Positions 57,969 to 64,000 of a stretch of DNA of 64,000 nucleotides are shown here, piece by piece (the stretch's first letter is position 1; each line of letters begins with the position of its first letter). The DNA comes from Stenogyne calaminthoides (lineage: Eukaryota > Streptophyta > Magnoliopsida > Lamiales > Lamiaceae). Both the position numbers and the translations under genes were made by a program. A model generated the notes under the pieces. That model searched no databases and was not told the DNA's origin. It was given only the letters and a program-made list of their open reading frames with translations. Where the stretch lies: the NCBI GenBank assembly GCA_037126765.1, contig JBBCBC010000037.1, positions 10,855,263 to 10,919,262 of the forward strand. Reading direction: 5' to 3'.

Positions 57969-58790
57969 TCATCCCGATTCACCATTTTTGACAAGGTCCG
58001 TCTGATAAGGTCGCTGAAATCTATTTGTGTTGTTGACGTGTAACTATTGAAATTAAAAAAAATATATATCATCACCTAAGATTAAAAAATATGGGATATA
58101 AAAATATTTCGGGTAACTATTTTCTAATTTTAAGTAGTGATATTTTTTTATATTTTTATTTTAATATTTACACATCAGCAAGATAAGTTAGCTCCGACGA
58201 TCACATTAGACGAACCTTATAAAAATGGTGACCCGAGATGTTTTTAAGTATTAAGTGAAAATATGTGCTAAATTTGAAGAGAGATAAAAATATGTGCTAA
58301 AATTAATGAAAAATTATAATTATGTGACAAATATGATTATTTGGCCTTAATCGTATGGGTGTGCTAACTAGAGAAGGGGTGCGTGCAAATAACCTGGGCC
58401 CATAACAGATAGAGTATGCTATTTGGGCCTTTTATTAGTTGGACAATTTTCAAAATTCACACTTGTCTAGGCCTATGCCGATTAATTATTAGCCCAGATT
58501 ATTTCTTTTCGAAAACAGATTATTAGCCCAGATTAGATAACATTAATTTTTTCTTTTTTAACAACATAGATTAGATGGCTCTAAAATAAATAAGTAAATA
58601 AATAAATAAAAACCTAGATTAGATAACAGCTATTAAGGAGTAACCGGATTTAGTAGGCATATCTAAAATTATTTTACTACTATACAAAATTTATTTGGGA
58701 AATAAGTCGAAATATTTTTGCTATTTTTTTATCTAATAAGTACTATACTTCGTACTTGTATTTATCACATAATTCTTTTTATTGTTTTAA
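57969..58790. other. Intergenic AT-rich sequence
   Basis: No gene was recognised; there are short AAAT-type simple repeats near 58590. Confidence 0.5.
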
Positions 58791-58804
58791 AAATGTTATC
58801 TGTT

Positions 58805-59050
58805 CAATTTCTAACCATTAATTTCAAAACGTTTTTATTGATTAATTTTCATTATTTCAGTAATTTATCCAAAAGGACGCTTTTTATACGAATCTTTGGT
58901 GAACTTAAAATAAAATAATATAATAATAATAATGTCTTTTAATTTCCAACCATAACTTTCAAAATGTTTTTATTGATTAATTTTCACTATTTCGATAATT
59001 TATCCGAAAGGACATGAAACTTTGATGAACTCAAAATAATAATAATAAGA
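58805..59050. repeat. Tandem duplication of about 135 bp
   Basis: TTTTTATTGATTAATTTTCA, TAATTTATCC and an AATAATAATAAT tail occur in the same order twice (from about 58805 and 58940). The copies differ by substitutions and small indels. Confidence 0.75.
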
Positions 59051-59226
59051 GGGACACTTGTATGAGACGGTCTCATGATGAGACGGAGAGTAATAATAAT
59101 AATAATGCCTTTTTATAAATAAATAAAAAAGTGAAGTAGTTGTTTGAGTGATGATATATTTTAAATAGTACTACAAGATTTGTAAGTACTAAATTGAATT
59201 TGCAGAAAATGAAAAGTATAAAATTA

Positions 59227-59289
59227 TTCCATTGCCGGGAATTGACCCCTGGGTGAAAGCCAGATATCTAACCACTGGACGACAATGGA
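59227..59289 (-). pseudogene. tRNA-Glu (TTC) relic lacking the 5' half of the T arm
   Basis: The minus strand starts TCCATTGTCGTCCAGTGGTT, contains the anticodon arm CTGGCTTTCACCCAG with anticodon TTC, and ends CCCGGCAATGGAA. Acceptor, D and anticodon arms match plant tRNA-Glu. About 9 nt between the anticodon arm and T loop are missing: 63 nt in place of about 72, with only GGGGTCAATT before CCCGG. The T stem cannot form, so it is probably non-functional. Confidence 0.85.
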
Positions 59290-59381
59290 TTTTATTATAT
59301 AACATCATCTTGTTACATACTGACCAAGTACAAACCAAACAAAATTGAACTTGCAAATGATATTACGGGCCGCGTGCTTCT

Positions 59382-59625
59382 CACGTGATACTCAATACTC
59401 AATTCTTCGCTCTCAGTCTACACCATTGGAACTCGCTCAATTATTCACAACGAAATAAACCCTAATTTCCGATTTTAATCACCAAAGAAGGAAACAATAT
59501 CATATCAGATATGAAGAGTTCTGAATTTTGAACTCTCGTTCTTGAAATTCTGGATTCGTCTTCAAATCAGAAATGTTGACTGTCACCGGGCACCATATCT
59601 TCTAAGCTTTTATAATCAATCAATC
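59382..59625 (+). promoter_or_regulatory. Upstream region of the ARM-like gene, with CACGTG box and short upstream ORF
   Basis: CACGTG lies at 59382-59387, 244 bp before the start codon. The sequence from about 59450 resembles the upstream region of the TIM14-like gene, with AACCCTAATTT, GAAGAGTTCTGAAT, TTCTTGAA and AAATCAGAAATG in order. A short upstream ORF (ATG 59572, about 10 codons) precedes the main start. Function is inferred. Confidence 0.55.
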
Positions 59626-61647
59626 ATGAATCGCATTTTAAAGCTGGTCTACACCAAAACAATCGCCAACACCCCCAAATTCTCTCGTGGATTTTCAGTG
59701 CTGCAAAATGAGAACTCACAAACGCCCATGAAATTTCAGGTACTATATTCCTCTACCCCAACTCCATAGTTTGTTCTATCTTCCTCTTTGTTGTCGTCGT
59801 TGAGGAGTTCTACACTTGCATTAGCTTGATCCAGAATTAGAAGGTCTCAGTTGATCGATTGAAATACTCCGGATCATGCTAGTTTGATATGCCTTGGATT
59901 TAGTTTTTGTTTATTCATAAATTTTGTTGAAGAATGGAAGATTTCTGTACAAAAGTTTATTGTACTGGACCTTTTAGATAAGCTTAATAGATTGTGGATC
60001 TTTGAAGATGAAAGCTATCTTATAAAGAGAATATGGTGTTTCCATTTTATTTTGTTGGTTGCTGACTGAAAATGCAGCATTTATGCAGAAGGAATGCTGT
60101 GAATGTACAATCTCGATATTTCTCTTCATCCTCCTTCAAAAGAGGTAGGTACTGATTATCATTGCCTCTGTGTGTGTGTTTGTACTTTGATGGAGAATTC
60201 GTTATTTAAAGATGATGCTTACTCGTGGTTTTTGCCACTCAGGATTAGGTGCATGTACTAGTTAACTTTTACTCATATATTTTGTTGTATATCTTGATAC
60301 TAATATAGTTTCCCATTATGGAATTGTAGTAGATGAGAAAGCAATAGAGGCGGAGGCAGAAAGAAAAATAGGAGGGCTCTTGAAGATTCTTTTTGTTTGT
60401 TCTGCAACTATAATCGGCTACAACTTATTTCCATACATGGGTATGTTTATTTTTATTTTTTTTGACCGGATACATGGGTATGTTTATTGAAAAAGGAATA
60501 GCCAGTTGTTCCAGTTACTATGCTCTGTGGTATCATATGTTTACAACTTTAACCTTCTGCAGGTGAAAATGTGATGCAGCAGTCTGTTCAACTTTTGCGG
60601 GTGAAGGATCCTTTATTCAAAAGAATGGGAGCATCAAGATTAGCACGTTTTGCCATAGATGGTAATGCCCAAATTTGCAACGAGAGGTTAATTTTAGCAC
60701 AATTAGGTCATGCTGTGGGTTTCTATCTTAGGATGAAATAATCTCCAGTCTCCTTTATTTTCCTTGTGACTTTTCAAATGAATGAGAACCTTATCAAGTA
60801 AAAAAACACCCTTACCAGGATTCACTAATGATTAGTTGATAGTCCCTTCAAAAATCAGAATGATTATAATGAGTAGAGGTTCCTCTTAAACCCTGATTCG
60901 AATACGATATACTTGCTTTATGCCTCGTCTACACAGCATATGTGGTTTTAGACAGCCGATGGTTCAAGAATAATTGGATGGGAAGACTAAGAAGAAAAGT
61001 AGAACTAGGAAGAAAGGAATTGTTAATGTTGTTGATTGCTTCTATTCTGCATGATCTTTGTTTGATAATTGAAGTTAATGTTCTTGATGACATCTCTTTC
61101 TTCACCCAGATATAAAGAGAATGAAAATAGTTGAAATGGGTGGAGCTGAGGAGCTCGTAAATATGTTGTTGGGTGCTAAAGATGACAAAACTCGGAAGCA
61201 AGCTTTGAAAGCCCTTGCTGCCATCTCAAAGTCAGGTTAGATTTATACCTTTTGTTTCTAGCTTTTTTTGCCTATTAATTGGAATTCTAGAAGTGAGCAT
61301 AGAAACTTCTTTTTATATCTATTCAATTTTCAGTCATGTACTGCTTTACAACCTATTTGTCTTGTTCAAATGTCCAAATGCCTCAAACATCACCTACCCC
61401 TCTCCCCTTTCTCCAAATCGAATTTATGAGTACCAAAAAGTGTCATATTAGTGTTGATTATTCCTTGGATGTCGCAACTTATCCGTTGTCTGATTTTGTA
61501 GATGGAGCTGTTGAAGCTTTACATAAAGCTGGAGCACTACCAGTGATCAGATCCACCCCGGATTCCAGCGAGTTTAAGGAGATCGAGGAATACAAGTCGA
61601 AGCTGCTCACTAGATTTCGAGATTTGAGATATGATATTTCTTCTTGA
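59626..61647 (+). CDS. Small armadillo-repeat-like protein, probably organelle-targeted, 6 exons
   Basis: Exons are 59626-59739, 60078-60144, 60330-60440, 60563-60661, 61110-61235 and 61502-61647. All introns are GT-AG and the frame joins to 220 residues. The N-terminus (MNRILKLVYTKTIANTPKFS, then RYFSSSSFKR) is basic, rich in Ser and Arg and almost free of acidic residues, as in mitochondrial presequences. A hydrophobic segment ILFVCSATIIGYNLF (about residues 78-92) could span a membrane. The C-terminal half (DPLFKRMGASRLARFAIDD, MGGAEELVNMLLGAKDDKTR, ALKALAAISKS) has the helical spacing of ARM repeats. I recognise the ARM-like fold but not a specific function. Exon 3 has a TAGTAG tandem acceptor that could add or drop one Val. 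The start was chosen because the presequence begins there and exon phases agree. Confidence 0.82.
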
Positions 61648-62395
61648 TAAAGTCTTGCAACTTTAGTTGAGAATCTCTGAATCTGCTATTGTTTACTTGC
61701 TATCAACTTCAGCTGGATATTGCCCAATAAATATGGACTGCTCTCCACTTGCTATTTCTTGTGTGGAGTGCCCTTGAGAAATCGTGAATCTGTAATGTTT
61801 ATGTGATCAAATTCATTTTTATGGCTTTCTTTTGTTGCATTTAAGGTTATCCGAACCATTTACCCCGGGCTGCAATAATCGTAGGGATGGTTTTGACTAT
61901 TTTTGAGGGAGAATTTGAGAAAAAGGAGATTTTTCTCAATTTACAGTATACTTATATACTGTATCATGACGTCTTAGTTTTGATTTTGTTGTGAAATGGT
62001 GCGATTGAATAAACTGAAAAAAGATATAAAATCTTAGCAAAATATACGAGAAATATAATAAAACGTGAAACAGGTTGGATATTTGAAAATTTACGTTCGA
62101 TCATAAAAGAAATCCCTGTCAAAAAAAATTACAAAAGAAAACCGAAAAAAAAATAGACGAGAGAAAATTACAAAAAATATGACAAATACTTGTGTGAATT
62201 AAAATATTTTTAATAAATAAAATATTTTTAAAATAATGGTAATTTTTATGTATAGTAAACTAGTAGTTTGCAGATGTATTTTCTATATATTATCAGTATC
62301 ATATTAAAATAAATTTTTCAAAGAAAATTTATCCGCTGAAAACAAAATTTATTGATTCAGTATTTCTAAAAGAAGAGAGAAGTAATATGTTAGGT
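61648..62395. other. 3' flank of the ARM-like gene and spacer to the TIM14-like gene
   Basis: Probable 3'UTR runs to about 61850. The rest is AT-rich spacer without recognisable features. Confidence 0.45.
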
Positions 62396-62598
62396 CACGT
62401 GGAAGTCACGAGCTTAATATTCTTGAACCTTCACTGGTCGCCAGCACCAACCCCAATATCAATTACACACAAAGCCCTAATTTTTTCTGTGCTGCTTGAG
62501 AAGGGAATAAAATTATATCGGAGGATCTTTCAATAGCGAAGAACTCTGAATGTTGAATTCTAATTTCTTGAAGCGCTGAAATCGTATTGAAATCGGAA
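62396..62598 (+). promoter_or_regulatory. Upstream region of the TIM14-like gene, with CACGTG box
   Basis: CACGTG lies at 62396-62401, 203 bp before the ATG. AAGCCCTAATTTTTTC, GAAGAACTCTGAATGTTGAA and TTGAAATCGGAAATG echo the ARM-like gene's upstream sequence. No TATA box was assigned. Confidence 0.5.
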
Positions 62599-63489
62599 AT
62601 GGTGAGCGCTGCACCTTTTGGTTCGTCATAACAACTCTTAGGTCGTAGAACTTTATTTAGGAAGACGGTATCAAGTGATTTGAAATTTCCTTTTTCCCCT
62701 TTATCTTATTATCATTTATCATGCCATTTATGTTTTCTTTTCTTGTGTTTTGCCCAATTGATTCGTTGGTTTCATCGATGAATTTTGCTCTTAATTCTTA
62801 GGTATTCATCTTAATTCTTGAAATTAAGTACATTTCTTGTCGTACTCTTCATATTTTCTTTTCTGGCGTTTATCTTTCTATACGGGAATATTGCCTCTAT
62901 TTATTGATCTATTAGAGCATGATCCATTGATGTTTCTTAGTGTTGAAAATCGAGAACAATAAGGAAGTAGACAACTGAATGTATTTTGCTCAAATGATAA
63001 TGCATATGTGGATTCTGTTTTCAGCTCGTGCATTGTGACTTTAATTCTAGATGTTGGAAGTATCAAATCATCAATTCTTGTGAGAGTATGAAATCAAGTA
63101 TTATTGCTTTGATTATTCATAACGACTTGACTATCTTTATTGATAATCTTTTTTTTTTTTTTTTTTTACATTTGTCAGAATTTCACCATCTTTTGGGATT
63201 TTCTTGAAAACATTGTTCATAGCTTAGTCATTATTGGCGGTGACTCTGTTTATTGTTGTATCATAGCAATTACCCACCTATCAAAAACTGAAACTTGATT
63301 TTTCCAACAGGGTACTCCGCTCATAGCAGGACTTACTATTGCTGCTGCCGCCCTTGCTGGTAGGTATAGCATTCAGGCATGGCAAGCATTCAAGGCAAGG
63401 CCACCGACTGCTAGAATGCGTAAATTCTATGAAGGAGGTTTTCAGCCAAAAATGACTAGGAGAGAAGCATCGCTTATTCTTGGAGTCAG
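62599..63489 (+). CDS. TIM14: TIM14/PAM18 mitochondrial import-motor J-protein (5' part; continues beyond the recognised exons)
   Basis: Exon 1 contributes only the ATG (62599-62601), followed by a GT intron donor. Exon 2 (63311-63489) encodes GTPLIAGLTIAAAALAGRYS, IQAWQAFKAR, MRKFYEGGFQPKMTRREASL and ILGV, ending in phase 2 with AG|GT. This is the N-terminal membrane segment and the start of the J domain of plant TIM14. The protein anchors in the inner membrane, recruits mtHsp70 and drives precursor import through TIM23 (family knowledge). The remaining J domain, including the HPD motif, is not found before 64000. The stretch 63490-64000 looks intronic, and a candidate exon near 63951 does not fit the family. 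The gene is therefore partial here or its 3' exons lie outside the window. Confidence 0.85.
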
Positions 63490-64000
63490 GTATGTCCAAA
63501 GTTTCCCCTATTACGTGATGGATATGAATTAACATGTTACTCCATTTCCTTTTGTGAATTTTATTTCTTTAGGCATGGTGGGGTAATTGATTTTTGCCTA
63601 TTTTTACTGCAAATTTTGTACTACTTGAGACATGAATACTACCTCTAGTCATTTAACACTGCAAGACTTATTATTATTCGTAAACTATCATGTCTTATCT
63701 TTATGTAACACATTTCTTTCTCTTTAAATTGTCTTCCCGACATGCAGTTTCTATTGAACACAAGGTAAGCTGGGAAGGGTTTGATCTTTGCTTGGTTTCC
63801 CCTTGAGTTCGTAAATTTTACATTATCTCAGCTTCTTCTTGCTAACTAGTTTTTAACTGCTAAAATTTGCTGATTACAAGAATGTGTTTATTTATGAGGT
63901 CTTTTATTTTGGTAAATGTGTTTATTATGAGTTCGTTGATTTTGGTAACAGTGAGCTCCAACAATTGGTTGAGCTCGAGTCAACAGGTTGAAGGGTTTGG
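63490..64000 (+). other. Probable intron of the TIM14-like gene
   Basis: AT-rich sequence follows a good donor (CAG|GTATGT at 63488-63495). Possible acceptors (CATGCAG near 63746 and GTAACAG near 63950) do not lead into a TIM14-like frame; each gives an early stop. Confidence 0.45.

Noticed and set aside
63740..64000. A third TIM14 exon near 63747 or 63951
   Set aside because: Joining either to exon 2 in phase gives an early stop and no J-domain HPD segment.

Overview
This is a plant nuclear window, most likely from a eudicot. It is AT-rich, has GT-AG introns and carries plant MITE families (Stowaway, PIF/Tourist, hAT and MULE types). It also holds Ty1-copia and Tat-type Ty3-gypsy retrotransposons, TTTAGGG-like telomere-type motifs and plant-type genes. 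I cannot name the species from the sequence. Only three host protein-coding genes are well supported, all in the right quarter.

Layout. 1-3990 is intergenic, with small repeats and a truncated LINE that carries a PIF/Tourist MITE. 3992-43484 is one large nest of transposons. A small non-autonomous CACTA element (TSD ATT) was split by a Tat-type Ty3-gypsy element (5567-42995, TSD CTATT). That was split by Ty1-copia element C (6367-38051, TSD TTGTT). C in turn received copia B (8288-21718, TSD GTGAT/GTGAC) and copia D (24167-33283, TSD TCTTT). Inside B lies an inverted, heavily decayed copia A (9971-18708). Every outer boundary was placed by reading both termini and the matching target-site duplications. 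All element coding regions are broken. 43485-49600 is intergenic, with a GC-rich hAT MITE, a Stowaway-like MITE and a foldback MULE-type MITE.

Host genes. 50147-51446 (minus) is a four-exon gene for a MEI2-type protein with a single C-terminal RRM. 59626-61647 (plus) is a six-exon gene for a small armadillo-like protein with a probable organelle-targeting N-terminus and a membrane segment. 62599 to the window end (plus) is the 5' part of a TIM14/PAM18 mitochondrial import-motor gene. The last two genes share recognisably similar upstream/5'UTR sequence, including a CACGTG box. A decayed tRNA-Glu relic lies at 59227-59289.

The main points of interest are four. The nest is dated by target-site duplications. 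Defects shared between copia copies imply that defective copies were mobilised in trans. A relic antisense ORF with its own promoter lies in the Tat-type gypsy element. Two foldback MITEs carry internal telomere-like repeats. I found no bacterial-style system, CRISPR array or intact autonomous element.
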